Counted from the first letter of the stretch, positions 42,407 to 51,462 are shown. The stretch: DNA of 64,000 nucleotides from Paenimyroides ummariense (GCF_900115115.1 NZ_FOVI01000003.1:62001-126000); one strand, 5' to 3'. Notes: generated by a model from the letters alone, not told the origin. Numbers and translations: made by a program.

Positions 42407-42494
42407 CCACAGATGCACAGATTTTTCTTATTGTTTATGAAAAGCAAATCATTATCTAAATGGGCATTTCAAGTATATATCTGTGAATCTGTGG
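42407..42494. repeat. Inverted-repeat element, possible relative of the GxxExxY-flanking repeats
   Basis: CCACAGATGCACAGAT (42407-42422) and ATCTGTGAATCTGTGG (42479-42494) are inverted copies with one mismatch, separated by 56 bp without an open frame. The outer bases read AACCACAGA, like the AACCACAAA ends at 21867 and 22324, and each arm has a second CACAGAT unit as those have CACAAAG. It fills most of the 180-bp gap between the 41569 and 42524 genes; the rest of the gap shows nothing. Confidence 0.6.
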
Positions 42495-42523
42495 AAAAAT
42501 ATCTGAATTTCATTCAAATGTAA

Positions 42524-43330
42524 TTAGTCCAATAGATATAAATAATCAATCCCATATTTCTTGGAAATTTTTTCACCACTAACTTTTCGCATATCCGCAT
42601 TGGGATTGTCTGTGAATTTTGGTAGGGGAGAAAGTCCTAATTTGTTTGCTTCCTGAGTATAAAAATCTCTTCGATTTAAATTAACAGGAGCTACAATATT
42701 AAAAACATCATTTGGAATTTCGTTTTCGATGATCTTTTCTACAAATCGAATAATATCAGTTCTATGAACCATATTAACCGGATTGTTCGCTTCTGTTACA
42801 ATATCTTTTCTTACGATAAAATGAACCGGGTGACGATCTTCACCGATTAATCCACCCAAACGAAGAATGGTAGCATTAAAATTTTGGTTGTTTAGAAGTA
42901 GGTTTTCAATTTCGAAAATTTGTTGATCCATTTCAGAAACAGGAACAATAGGTGTTTCTTCATTCACATTTCCTTCCAAAGAAAGATAAACCGTGGTAGA
43001 GCTTGTGTAAATAACATTTTTAACACCGTGTTTTTCTATAAACGGAACAACCGCTTTTATTTTATCAACATAGTTATCTTCAACCTTTTGTGTTCGTCCT
43101 GGCGGAATGGTAATAATAAGGATATCGGTATCTGTTAATAAGTTATCAAGATTGTCTGTTTCAGGATTTGATCCTACATTCACAATAAAACTCTCTATTC
43201 CATTTTCGTTAAAAAACGAAATTTTTTCAGGAGTTGTTGTCGAAACTTTTAATTGATGTCCGTTTGAATTTAATTGCAATGCCAATGGATTTCCCAACCA
43301 ACCTGCACCTAATATGCTGATGTTTTTCAT
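42524..43330 (-). CDS. NAD(P)-dependent SDR-family protein (YeeZ-like)
   Basis: The 268-residue protein has a Rossmann motif at its N-terminus (ISILGAGWLGNPLALQL, with GxGWLG), DILIITIPPGRTQ and VIYTSSTTVYLSLEGNVNEE (the Ser-Thr-x-Tyr position of extended SDRs; the Lys is not evident). It ends with MVHRTDIIRFVEKII and VFNIVAPV. Such proteins are annotated as nucleoside-diphosphate-sugar epimerases; substrate unknown. It lies 8 bp downstream of kdsA, so it may be part of the envelope-sugar operon. Confidence 0.8.
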   Translation of the reverse strand: MKNISILGAGWLGNPLALQLNSNGHQLKVSTTTPEKISFFNENGIESFIVNVGSNPETDNLDNLLTDTDILIITIPPGRTQKVEDNYVDKIKAVVPFIEKHGVKNVIYTSSTTVYLSLEGNVNEETPIVPVSEMDQQIFEIENLLLNNQNFNATILRLGGLIGEDRHPVHFIVRKDIVTEANNPVNMVHRTDIIRFVEKIIENEIPNDVFNIVAPVNLNRRDFYTQEANKLGLSPLPKFTDNPNADMRKVSGEKISKKYGIDYLYLLD

Positions 43331-43338
43331 AGATGATG

Positions 43339-44157
43339 TTAAAACTTATTAACCGTTTGGCGAATGGCAACCAGTTTTTCCATTAAAGGTTCAAAATGAT
43401 CTAAATGTAGCATGTTAGCACCATCGCTTTTTGCATTTGCCGGATCAAAATGAGTTTCAATAAAAATTCCATCTACACCAACAGCAATTCCTGCTTTAGC
43501 AACCGTTTCAATTAAATCGGGTCTTCCGCCGGTTACACCACTTGCCTGATTTGGTTGTTGAAGCGAATGCGTAATATCTAAAACCGTTGTGGCATAATTC
43601 TGCATGGTAGGAATTCCACGATAATCAACAATCATATCCTGATAACCAAACATAGTTCCGCGATCGGTAACCATTACGTTTTCATTTTCGCAATCCAACA
43701 CTTTTTGTACGGCGTGTTTCATACTTTCAGGACTCATAAATTGTCCTTTCTTTAAATTGACCGTTTTACCGGTTTTTGCAGCAGCCACAACCAAATCGGT
43801 CTGGCGTACCAAAAATGCAGGAATCTGTAAAACATCAACATAAGCCGCAGCCAAATCAGCATCAGAACTTTCGTGAATATCAGTAACCGTTGGTACATTA
43901 AATTCTTTAGAAACCTTTTGCAGAATTTTTAAAGCCTTTTCATCGCCAATTCCTGTAAAAGAATCAATTCTTGAACGGTTTGCTTTTTTAAAAGATCCTT
44001 TAAAAACCAATGGAATCTGCAAACGATCTGTAATAGTAACTAATCGTTCGGCAATTCTAAAAGCCATTTCTTCATTTTCAATAGCACATGGTCCGGCAAG
44101 TAGAAAGAAATTGTCGCTTTCTAAATGTTTAATATTTGGTATGTTCTGTAAATTCAT
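43339..44157 (-). CDS. kdsA: 3-deoxy-8-phosphooctulonate synthase (Kdo-8-P synthase)
   Basis: KdsA condenses PEP with D-arabinose 5-phosphate to Kdo-8-phosphate, the precursor of the LPS inner-core Kdo. The 272-residue TIM-barrel protein has FFLLAGPCAIENEEMAFRIA, LVFKGSFKKANRSRIDSFTG, VTDIHESSDADLAA, VMVTDRGTMFGYQDMIVDYR and DGIFIETHFDP. The start is ATG 44157 (MNLQNIPNIKH); the frame opening 13 codons upstream overlaps the DUF4199 gene. It is downstream of DUF4199 and upstream of the SDR gene. Confidence 0.96.
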   Translation of the reverse strand: MNLQNIPNIKHLESDNFFLLAGPCAIENEEMAFRIAERLVTITDRLQIPLVFKGSFKKANRSRIDSFTGIGDEKALKILQKVSKEFNVPTVTDIHESSDADLAAAYVDVLQIPAFLVRQTDLVVAAAKTGKTVNLKKGQFMSPESMKHAVQKVLDCENENVMVTDRGTMFGYQDMIVDYRGIPTMQNYATTVLDITHSLQQPNQASGVTGGRPDLIETVAKAGIAVGVDGIFIETHFDPANAKSDGANMLHLDHFEPLMEKLVAIRQTVNKF

Positions 44158-44158
44158 C

Positions 44159-44680
44159 TTATTTCTTCTTTTTTGAGTTAGTAACAGGCACAACAACCGT
44201 ATTTTTCTTGGTTTTAAAAACCCATGCGTACAGTGCAGAATAAATCACACCTAACGATAAAGCATTCATAACACCCTGGCGAATAGTAAAATTCATGTTG
44301 TGAATTAATTCTAAACTTTCGCGTGTTTGTCTGCCTTTCGATAATTGATATTCTATAATGTTGTTGAAATAATCAGGCGAAATAGTTTCGTAAATAATGT
44401 ATTGAGCAATTGGGCTTAAAAGGGTGGTTAAACCGGTTAAAAATAACCCAAACTTAAAGGCACTTTTAAATTCCCAAATAGCATTTTTTCCTAACGATTT
44501 TTTTTTATCGATAAATGCAATTGCCCACAAAAAGGTCAAAATAATATAGTACACAAAGGCAATTCCTATAATATTGCTAAAATCTTTATGATACCCCAAA
44601 GCATTTTCTAAAGCAGCCCACAAACAGGAAAAAGCAGTGATAATTGCAGCCCATTTTAGTTCGATACCTATTTTATTCAT
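44159..44680 (-). CDS. DUF4199 membrane protein
   Basis: The 173-residue protein has four hydrophobic segments (for example IELKWAAIITAFSCLWAALE, IGIAFVYYIILTFLWAIAFI, FKFGLFLTGLTTLLSPIAQY, ALSLGVIYSALYAWVF) and the DUF4199 layout, including DKKKSLGKNAIWEFKSAFKF. This small inner-membrane family is common in Bacteroidota and functionally unassigned. Its stop is followed after 1 bp by the kdsA start, so the pair is co-transcribed. Confidence 0.85.
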   Translation of the reverse strand: MNKIGIELKWAAIITAFSCLWAALENALGYHKDFSNIIGIAFVYYIILTFLWAIAFIDKKKSLGKNAIWEFKSAFKFGLFLTGLTTLLSPIAQYIIYETISPDYFNNIIEYQLSKGRQTRESLELIHNMNFTIRQGVMNALSLGVIYSALYAWVFKTKKNTVVVPVTNSKKKK

Positions 44681-44700
44681 TACTGTTAATTAAATTTTAA

Positions 44701-44708
44701 CAAAAATA
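44701..44708 (-). promoter_or_regulatory. Putative -7 element of the DUF4199-kdsA operon
   Basis: The minus strand reads TATTTTTG 21 bp upstream of the DUF4199 ATG; no well-placed -33 box is seen. Confidence 0.4.
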
Positions 44709-44809
44709 ATCAAACTTTTACCACAAAAAAAATGATTGATCTTAAATAATACTTAATGATTTTTTTTATATTTAGTAAAATAAATATCATTTGTAAAAAA
44801 TTGAATGTT

Positions 44810-45304
44810 ATGAAAAAGTTGATATTAATTCGGCATGGAAAATCGTCATGGGAAATGCCTTTAGAAGATCACGAAAGACCTTTAACAAACAAAGGCATTA
44901 AAAATTCAAATTTCATTTTTGAAAAAATAAAAAAAGATCTTCCCGAACGATTTTTAATTTGGTCAAGCACTGCAAAAAGGGCACACGATACCGCAAAAAT
45001 CTTTAACGAGGTTTTGAATATTCCGCAGGAACTAACCGTTTTAAAAAACGATTTATATACGTTTGATTCAGGCAGTTTAACCAAATCAATAAGAAATTGT
45101 AAAGATACCGTTCCAAGCCTAATTATTTTTGGTCACAACAATGCAATTACCGATTTTGTTAATACATTTGGCAACAAATACATTGAAAATGTTCCTACTT
45201 CTGGAGTTGTTATATTGGAATTCGAGGAAGAAAGTTGGGACATTATCAAAAACGGTAAAGTTATAGATACCCTGTTTCCAAAAGATTTAATAAATGCAAA
45301 TTAA
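44810..45304 (+). CDS. sixA: SixA-like phosphohistidine phosphatase
   Basis: The 164-residue histidine-phosphatase-superfamily protein starts MKKLILIRHGKSSWE (RHG with the nucleophilic His), has LIWSSTAKRAHDTAKIF and the second catalytic His in SLIIFGHNNAITDFVN. SixA enzymes dephosphorylate phosphohistidine on HPt or PTS proteins. It overlaps ppk1 by 11 bp, which places a phosphohistidine phosphatase with an enzyme that uses a phosphohistidine intermediate. ATG 44810 is preferred over 44756, whose first 18 residues are not conserved-looking. Confidence 0.88.
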   Translation: MKKLILIRHGKSSWEMPLEDHERPLTNKGIKNSNFIFEKIKKDLPERFLIWSSTAKRAHDTAKIFNEVLNIPQELTVLKNDLYTFDSGSLTKSIRNCKDTVPSLIIFGHNNAITDFVNTFGNKYIENVPTSGVVILEFEEESWDIIKNGKVIDTLFPKDLINAN

Positions 45305-47384
45305 CCAACCAAAATATATTGACAGAGAAAAAAGCTGGCTTGCTTTTAACGAACGTGTTTTACAAGAAGCTGCAGACCACACCGTTCCATTATTAGACCG
45401 ATTAAGGTTTTTAGGAATTTTCTCGAATAATTTAGATGAATTTTTTAGAGTGCGATATGCCACTGTTCGAAGAATTTCTATTTCAAAAGACAACAATAAG
45501 AAATTAATTAACGGCGTTCAGGCAAAAACCTTGTTGCAGGAAATTACCGAAATTGTAATTAAACAGCAGGCAAAAAGTTTGTCTATTTTGCAGGAAATTG
45601 AAACCGAATTAGAGAATGAAGGCATTTTTATTGTTGATGAAACTCAGGTTACTAAAGAGCAAATAGACTTTATTCACGAATTTTTTATACATAAGGTAAG
45701 TCCGGTTTTAGTGACGATCATCTTGAATGATTTAGCTGAATTTCCTTTGGTACGGGATTCTTACGGATATTTAGCCGTGAAAATGGTTAAAAAAACTGCA
45801 GAAGATTCTGTGAAATCTTTAAAAAAGCGTACCCGTTATGCGTTGATCGAAATTCCTGCACAAATCAATCGTTTTGTAGAATTACCTGCGATAGATGGAA
45901 AGCAGTACATTATCATGCTTGATGATGTAATCAGAATGAATTTAGACAATATCTTTTCTATTTTCGATTATGAAAATATTTCGGCGCACATGATAAAAAT
46001 CACTCGTGATGCTGAATTAGATTTTGATTCTGATTTACATAAATCGTTCCTTGAAAAAATATCGAATTCTGTTCGTGAACGTAGAGTGGGTGAGGTTGTA
46101 CGTTTTGTGTACGACAGCGAAATTGATAAAGATACCCTTGATTTTTTCCTTGATAAAATGGATATTGAGGCGGTTGACAGTATCATTCCAGGCGGGCGTT
46201 ACCACAACCGTCGTGATTATATGAATTTTCCTAATTTAGGCAGAAAAGATCTTACTATTGGTAAATTAAATCCGTTACCGGTTAGTGGTTTAAGTATCGA
46301 AGGAAGCATCATTCAACAAATAAAACATAAAGATTTTTTGGTACACACGCCATTTCAGTCGTTTAATTATGTAGTAAAATTCTTGCGTGAAGCGGCTTTA
46401 GATCCAAAAGTTACCAGCATAAAAATTACCTTGTATCGTTTGGCAAAAAATTCGCAAATTATATCGTCATTGATTAATGCAGCGAAAAACGGCAAACAGG
46501 TTACGGTGCAGATTGAATTACAAGCAAGGTTCGATGAAACCAGCAATATCAATTATGCCGAAATTATGCAGGCAGAAGGTATCAAGCTTATTTTTGGTGT
46601 AAAAGGATTAAAAGTTCACAGTAAAATTTGCGTCGTTGAACGTATCGAAGGCAAAAAAATTAAGCGTTACGGTTTTCTTTCAACAGGAAATTTCAACGAA
46701 AGTACGTCGAATATTTATACCGATGTAACCGTTTTAACATCAGACAGCCGAATTATGAAAGAAGTGAACAAGGTGTTTGAATTTTTCGAAGTGAACTATA
46801 AAATCTATCGTTATAAAGATTTAATTGTTTCACCACATTACACCCGATCAAAATTTACTAAATTAATTGATGAAGAGATTGAAAAAGCCTTGAACGATAA
46901 ACCTGCAATGATACGCTTGAAAATGAATAGTTTGTCCGATTATAAAATGATCGATAAATTGTACGATGCAAGTCGTGCCGGAGTAAAAGTTCAGTTAATC
47001 GTTCGCGGAATTTGCTGTTTAATTCCTGGCGTTCCCGGTTTAAGCGATAATATCGAAGCGGTAAGTATTGTTGATAATTTATTGGAACATTCACGAATTT
47101 ATATTTTCGGAACCGATGAAGAAGCAAAAGTTTATATTTCATCTGCCGATTTTATGACTCGAAATATCGATGAAAGGGTTGAAGTTACCTGTCCGATTTA
47201 CGACGATGCCATTAAAACCGAACTGATTGATACCTTTAAAATTTATTGGAAAGGAAACGTAAAAGTGCGTTTGCATTCTGAACGATTAGAAAATCGTTAC
47301 CGCCGCTTGGGCGAAGAGCGTTTTAAAGCACAAGAAGAGCTTTACAATTATTACAGAAATAAAATAGAAGTGGTTTTAGATTAA
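45294..47384 (+). CDS. ppk1: Polyphosphate kinase 1
   Basis: PPK1 reversibly makes polyphosphate from ATP through an autophosphorylated histidine. The 696-residue protein has the N domain (DREKSWLAFNERVLQEA), the head domain (NNLDEFFRVRYATVRR), and two catalytic C domains with the phospholipase-D-like HKD motifs: KGLKVHSKICVVER (the phosphorylated His) and EHSRIYIFG. Its length is normal. It overlaps sixA by 11 bp and ppx by 1 bp, forming a polyphosphate operon. Confidence 0.96.
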   Translation: MQINQPKYIDREKSWLAFNERVLQEAADHTVPLLDRLRFLGIFSNNLDEFFRVRYATVRRISISKDNNKKLINGVQAKTLLQEITEIVIKQQAKSLSILQEIETELENEGIFIVDETQVTKEQIDFIHEFFIHKVSPVLVTIILNDLAEFPLVRDSYGYLAVKMVKKTAEDSVKSLKKRTRYALIEIPAQINRFVELPAIDGKQYIIMLDDVIRMNLDNIFSIFDYENISAHMIKITRDAELDFDSDLHKSFLEKISNSVRERRVGEVVRFVYDSEIDKDTLDFFLDKMDIEAVDSIIPGGRYHNRRDYMNFPNLGRKDLTIGKLNPLPVSGLSIEGSIIQQIKHKDFLVHTPFQSFNYVVKFLREAALDPKVTSIKITLYRLAKNSQIISSLINAAKNGKQVTVQIELQARFDETSNINYAEIMQAEGIKLIFGVKGLKVHSKICVVERIEGKKIKRYGFLSTGNFNESTSNIYTDVTVLTSDSRIMKEVNKVFEFFEVNYKIYRYKDLIVSPHYTRSKFTKLIDEEIEKALNDKPAMIRLKMNSLSDYKMIDKLYDASRAGVKVQLIVRGICCLIPGVPGLSDNIEAVSIVDNLLEHSRIYIFGTDEEAKVYISSADFMTRNIDERVEVTCPIYDDAIKTELIDTFKIYWKGNVKVRLHSERLENRYRRLGEERFKAQEELYNYYRNKIEVVLD

Positions 47385-48298
47385 TGATAAAAATAAAAAA
47401 ATACGCCGCAATTGATATTGGTTCTAACGCCATGCGATTGCTTATAGCCAACGTTATCGAAGAAGAAAACAAGCCCACGCAGTTTAACAAAAGTCATTTA
47501 ATTCGCGTTCCTATTCGTTTGGGTCAGGATGCTTTTACGGTAGGCGAAATTTCCGAAGAAAGTGCAGAACGTATGGTAAAAGCCATGAAAGCGTTTAAAT
47601 TGTTAATGGATGTTTATAAGGTTGAACAATATGCAGCCTGTGCAACATCTGCAATGCGCGAAGCTTATAACGGTAAAGAGTTGGTAGATGAAATAGCAAA
47701 GAAAGCAAAAATAAATATTGATATTATTGAAGGAAAAACCGAAGCTGCCATTATTGCCAATTCCGATTTAGAATCATATATTAAAAACGACGGACATTAT
47801 TTATATGTTGATGTTGGTGGTGGAAGTACCGAGTTTACACTGTTTTCAAACGGAAAACAAATTGTTTCAAAATCCTTCAAAAACGGAACGGTTCGTTTGT
47901 TGAACAATATGGTAACCGAAAGTGTTTGGCAGGAAATTGAAAAATGGATTAAAACCCATACCGAAAACTTGTCAAATGTTGAAATAATAGGGTCGGGCGG
48001 AAACATCAACAAAATATTTAAAATGTCAGGTAAAACAAATGATAAACCATTAACGCAAAGTTATTTGGTTCAGCGTTTTAAATACTTAAATTCACTATCG
48101 TACGAAGAACGTATTTATACCTTAGGATTGAACACTGATCGCGCCGACGTGATTATTCCTGCCATTAAAATTTACGTTAATGCAATGAAATGGAGTAATG
48201 CCAAACACATCTATGTGCCAAAAATCGGACTTTCAGACGGAATTGTAAAGGCAATGTACAACCAAAATACAAAAATTACGATCAACGAAATCCTTTAA
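47384..48298 (+). CDS. ppx: Ppx/GppA family exopolyphosphatase, short form
   Basis: Ppx hydrolyses terminal phosphates from polyphosphate, and GppA-type proteins also act on pppGpp. The 304-residue protein has the ASKHA nucleotide-binding features: YAAIDIGSNAMRLLI, AACATSAMREAYNGK, YVDVGGGSTEFTLFS and IGSGGNINKIF. It lacks the C-terminal HD-type domain of the long E. coli Ppx. It starts at the ppk1 stop (TTAATG overlap). A terminator overlaps its stop codon. Confidence 0.92.
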   Translation: MIKIKKYAAIDIGSNAMRLLIANVIEEENKPTQFNKSHLIRVPIRLGQDAFTVGEISEESAERMVKAMKAFKLLMDVYKVEQYAACATSAMREAYNGKELVDEIAKKAKINIDIIEGKTEAAIIANSDLESYIKNDGHYLYVDVGGGSTEFTLFSNGKQIVSKSFKNGTVRLLNNMVTESVWQEIEKWIKTHTENLSNVEIIGSGGNINKIFKMSGKTNDKPLTQSYLVQRFKYLNSLSYEERIYTLGLNTDRADVIIPAIKIYVNAMKWSNAKHIYVPKIGLSDGIVKAMYNQNTKITINEIL

Positions 48299-48320
48299 GT
48301 TTTAAAGGATTTTATTTTTT
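48288..48320 (+). terminator. Terminator of sixA-ppk1-ppx, overlapping the ppx stop
   Basis: The arms AAATCCTTTAA (48288-48298) and TTAAAGGATTT (48302-48312) enclose GTT; the left arm includes the TAA stop of ppx, and T-rich sequence follows. Confidence 0.7.
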
Positions 48321-48351
48321 GGGCTTGAAAAATCTTTTTTAATTTTACAGA

Positions 48352-49116
48352 ATGAATTTCGAAGAACTAAAAGATTATCTTGATTTTAAAGCAGATCAGT
48401 ACAACAATCCCAATTTTATTGAAAGCGATCCCATCCAGATTCCACACCGATACAAAGTAAAAGAGGATATAGAAATCAGTGGTTTTTTGGCATCTACAAT
48501 TGCGTGGGGAAATCGTAAAATGATTATTAACAGCGCTACCAAAATGATGGATGCTATGGGAAATAATCCGTATGATTTTGTTATGAATGCCACAAATAAT
48601 CAGATTGATTCCATTGACAACATTGTTCACAGAACGTTTAACTCCGAAGATTTTCGTTATTTTATAAAATCACTTCGAAATATTTACGAAAATCATGGGG
48701 GATTAGAAAATGTGTTTGCTGCCAACAATTCTATCAATTTACAAAACAGAATTTCAGCATTTAAACAAATCTTTTTTGAAATAGATCATCCGCTGCGAAC
48801 TACCAAACACATTTCCGACCCTTTAAAAGGATCATCTTCGAAAAGGATAAATATGTTTCTGCGCTGGGTTTCAAGAAACGATGGAAAAGGAGTCGATTTT
48901 GGTATTTGGAAATCTGTTTCTCCATCAGAATTATCTTGTCCGTTGGACGTTCATTCCGGAAATGTTGCAAGAGCATTAGGTATTTTAAACCGAAAACAAA
49001 ACGATCAAAAAGCATTGATGGAATTAGATTTAGCTTTACGAAAATTCGATCCAACAGATCCTGTAAAATACGATTTTGCTTTATTTGGTTTAGGCGTTTT
49101 TGAAGGAATAAAATAA
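48352..49116 (+). CDS. TIGR02757 family protein (DUF2400)
   Basis: The 254-residue protein matches the family from memory: FEELKDYLDFKADQYNNPNF, YKVKEDIEISGFLASTIAWG, SSSKRINMFLRWVSRNDGKG and CPLDVHSGNVARALGILNRK. The segment RMNMFLRWM-D plus PLDxHxxxxxR is like the helix-hairpin-helix region of DNA glycosylases of the EndoIII type, so a DNA-repair-like fold is plausible, but the function is not established. It is 54 bp downstream of ppx with a terminator between, so it is likely a separate unit. Confidence 0.88.
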   Translation: MNFEELKDYLDFKADQYNNPNFIESDPIQIPHRYKVKEDIEISGFLASTIAWGNRKMIINSATKMMDAMGNNPYDFVMNATNNQIDSIDNIVHRTFNSEDFRYFIKSLRNIYENHGGLENVFAANNSINLQNRISAFKQIFFEIDHPLRTTKHISDPLKGSSSKRINMFLRWVSRNDGKGVDFGIWKSVSPSELSCPLDVHSGNVARALGILNRKQNDQKALMELDLALRKFDPTDPVKYDFALFGLGVFEGIK

Positions 49117-49117
49117 A

Positions 49118-50110
49118 CTATTTAAGTTGTTTAAACTTTTTATTTCCCTTTAAAAAGTAAACAAAAACAATATTATTGGTATAAAAATAATTCGATTTAG
49201 GATTTATTGCTTGCTTGTTTTTTAATTTTGAAAGATTGCCGTAATAAGCAAAATGTGCCTTAATAATTGCAAAAGTATGTAGTGGCTGTAAACTCAAAAA
49301 AAATTTTACTCCTGCTAAACCATCCAAACACAAACGTTTAAAAATGATACCAAAACGATTTTCTTTTGGTAGATTTTTATACAGCATAAACAACGAATTT
49401 CTAAAGTTTAGAAACGTTTTCTGCGGGTTAGATTTTTTTAAAGTAGCCCCGCCAATATGGTAAACCGTACTTTCGTTACAATAATACACTTTCACATTTT
49501 GGTTGAAAGCACGCCAACATAAATCAATCTCTTCCTGATGTGCAAAAAAGCTGTCATCGAAACCGTTTAACTGTTTAAAAACACTGTTTCGAATAAAAAA
49601 ACAAGCTCCCGATGCCCAAAAAATTTCTTGAGTCTGGTATTGATTTTCATCCTTTTCTAAAGTATCAAAAATTCTTCCTCTACAAAATGGAAATCCATAT
49701 TTGTCGATCAATCCGCCGGCTGCACCAGCGTATTCAAAATATTCTTTATTTTTAAAATCTAATATTTTTGGTTGAATAATTCCAATAGAATCATCTTTTT
49801 TAAACAAATCTAAAATGGGTTGTAACCAGTTTTCTGTAACCTCAATATCGGTATTCAGTAAACAAATATATTCTTCGTTTACCTGCTTTAACGCTTCATT
49901 GTAACCTTTTGCATAGCCGAAATTAGCAGCAAATTGTATCCATTTTACAGCCGGAAAATGATCGGCAACAAGCTGACTTGATTCATCTGTAGAATTATTG
50001 TCGGCAACGTAAATTACAGCTTCGGCAGAAAATTTTTCTACAACAGGTAAAAACTGTTTTAAAAGATCTAATCCGTTCCAATTTAATAAAACAACCGCAA
50101 TGTTTTTCAT
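49118..50110 (-). CDS. Glycosyltransferase family 2 protein
   Basis: The 330-residue protein is a GT2 enzyme of the rhamnosyl/cell-wall type: IAVVLLNWNGLDLLKQFLPV, YVADNNSTDESSQLVADHF, YICLLNTDIEVTENWLQPIL (NTD as the DxD equivalent) and FFAHQEEIDLCWRAFNQNVK near residue 200. The basic C-terminal part may contact the membrane. It is followed by TIGR02757 in convergent orientation, and its ATG overlaps the upstream lipoprotein gene stop, so they are translationally coupled. Confidence 0.9.
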   Translation of the reverse strand: MKNIAVVLLNWNGLDLLKQFLPVVEKFSAEAVIYVADNNSTDESSQLVADHFPAVKWIQFAANFGYAKGYNEALKQVNEEYICLLNTDIEVTENWLQPILDLFKKDDSIGIIQPKILDFKNKEYFEYAGAAGGLIDKYGFPFCRGRIFDTLEKDENQYQTQEIFWASGACFFIRNSVFKQLNGFDDSFFAHQEEIDLCWRAFNQNVKVYYCNESTVYHIGGATLKKSNPQKTFLNFRNSLFMLYKNLPKENRFGIIFKRLCLDGLAGVKFFLSLQPLHTFAIIKAHFAYYGNLSKLKNKQAINPKSNYFYTNNIVFVYFLKGNKKFKQLK

Positions 50111-51018
50111 TATTTTAAACGTTCAGAAATTTCTTTTTTAGTGAAATCTTTCAAATCCAAATAAAATACTTCGGCAGTAAAATTCTTATCATTTGCATAA
50201 AAATGTTTCAGAAACGATTTAGTAATTTCAGCAGAAATCAATTTAGGATTTTTCTTTACAAAAGTGATGTATTCCTGCTCGTTTTCAACATAAAGCTTTT
50301 TATTCGAAACCTCGAAAGCCGGTTTTGTTGAAGTTCCAAAAAGATACATCATAATAGCATCTGTATATGATTTTTTAGCGTAATCAATAAACTTGAAATC
50401 TTTATTTTTTACAATGAATTTTTCCCAACTAATAATTAAATTACGTTGCTGTTCTAACGTAATCTTTTCGTTATTGAATTGCGCATCATATAAAAGTTTA
50501 TGTTCTGCGTAACGCAATTTTAAATATTCTTCGTACTCTCGGGTGATTTTTTTATGGAATAAATTGTAGAAATAACCAGGTTTTATTTTAAAATCGTAAG
50601 TTGTAGAATCGATCTTTCTAAAATATAAACCAACTTTGTCGTACGTGTTTTCTTTACGCAAAATGGTATCGTGTTTTTCGTTTCCTAACTTATGATACGT
50701 CTTTAAAGTGTTGGTTTCAGCCATGTTTATAGAATCTACAATCACGGTTAAACGCTTGTAATAATCAATAAATAATGCTTCGGCTTCTTTTTTATTTGCC
50801 TTTTTTAATTTGCGTTTCAGATCCTTTTGCTCGCTTTCTAAATGCTCAACCAATTCTTGAGCATTTTTGTTCGATAAAACATAATCGGGATCGCTGGAAT
50901 AAAGAATTTCTGTAATAGTATCAAGGTTTGAATCGTTTGGTACCGATGTTTTTTCTTTATTGCAAGAAACAAAAACAGATGCAACCAACAATCCTATATA
51001 TATGAAATTTTTACTCAT
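50110..51018 (-). CDS. Lipoprotein of unknown function
   Basis: The 302-residue protein has a lipoprotein signal with lipobox VFVSCNKEK (Cys near residue 19) and a mature part rich in Lys/Glu helices: NKNAQELVEHLESEQKDLKR, LKKANKKEAEALFIDYYKRL. It is probably attached to the outer or inner membrane on the periplasmic side. No family recognised. It overlaps the GT2 gene by 1 bp. Confidence 0.78.
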   Translation of the reverse strand: MSKNFIYIGLLVASVFVSCNKEKTSVPNDSNLDTITEILYSSDPDYVLSNKNAQELVEHLESEQKDLKRKLKKANKKEAEALFIDYYKRLTVIVDSINMAETNTLKTYHKLGNEKHDTILRKENTYDKVGLYFRKIDSTTYDFKIKPGYFYNLFHKKITREYEEYLKLRYAEHKLLYDAQFNNEKITLEQQRNLIISWEKFIVKNKDFKFIDYAKKSYTDAIMMYLFGTSTKPAFEVSNKKLYVENEQEYITFVKKNPKLISAEITKSFLKHFYANDKNFTAEVFYLDLKDFTKKEISERLK

Positions 51019-51027
51019 ATTTAACTT

Positions 51028-51462
51028 TTAAGGTAAATCAGTTAAAAACTGATATTTTTTATTTACATAATCTAATTTACAATAATAATGATTTAAACCG
51101 TTGGTAACCATTAAAAACTGTGCATTTAAGCTCAAATTATAACGCGCAATTTGATCAAAAACCGATTGGGTTATCTTTACCGATGGTTCTTTACATTCAA
51201 CCAATAAAAAAATAGATCCTTTCGGCGTAAAAACAACCACATCGTAACGTTTGTTCATGTTGTTGATTTTAACTACTTTCTCAACGTTTATGTATGATTG
51301 TGGATACATTTTGACTTTTATCAAAAACTGAACCACATGCTGACGCACCCATTCTTCGGGCGTTAACAAAACGAATTTTTTCCTGATGTCATCGAAAATG
51401 AACCGTTTATTTTCATTATTTTTGAAACGAAATTGAAAATCGGGAAAATTTAAATCACGCAT
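51028..51462 (-). CDS. HsdR-N-like (PD-(D/E)xK) small protein
   Basis: The 144-residue protein resembles the N-terminal domain of type I restriction HsdR: FVLLTPEEWVRQHVVQFLI, MNKRYDVVVFTPKGSIFLLV and ECKEPSVKITQSVFDQIAR with the D...ExK arrangement. It has no helicase motor and no HsdM/HsdS neighbours, so it is not a restriction enzyme by itself. It is conserved beside holA in flavobacteria, as I recall, and may serve in DNA repair or RNA processing. It starts 53 bp from the divergent holA. Confidence 0.85.
   Translation of the reverse strand: MRDLNFPDFQFRFKNNENKRFIFDDIRKKFVLLTPEEWVRQHVVQFLIKVKMYPQSYINVEKVVKINNMNKRYDVVVFTPKGSIFLLVECKEPSVKITQSVFDQIARYNLSLNAQFLMVTNGLNHYYCKLDYVNKKYQFLTDLP

Noticed and set aside
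44681-44809. Possible tRNA or small RNA in the divergent gap
   Set aside because: No cloverleaf or terminator-bounded structure; the sequence is AT-rich promoter-like only.
48367-49103. Several frames within the TIGR02757 gene, both strands
   Set aside because: They overlap fully with a well-supported gene and have cysteine/isoleucine-rich noise sequences.
51028-51462. HsdR-N-like protein as part of a restriction-modification system
   Set aside because: No HsdM, HsdS, helicase motor or other R-M gene is near; it lies beside holA as in other flavobacteria.
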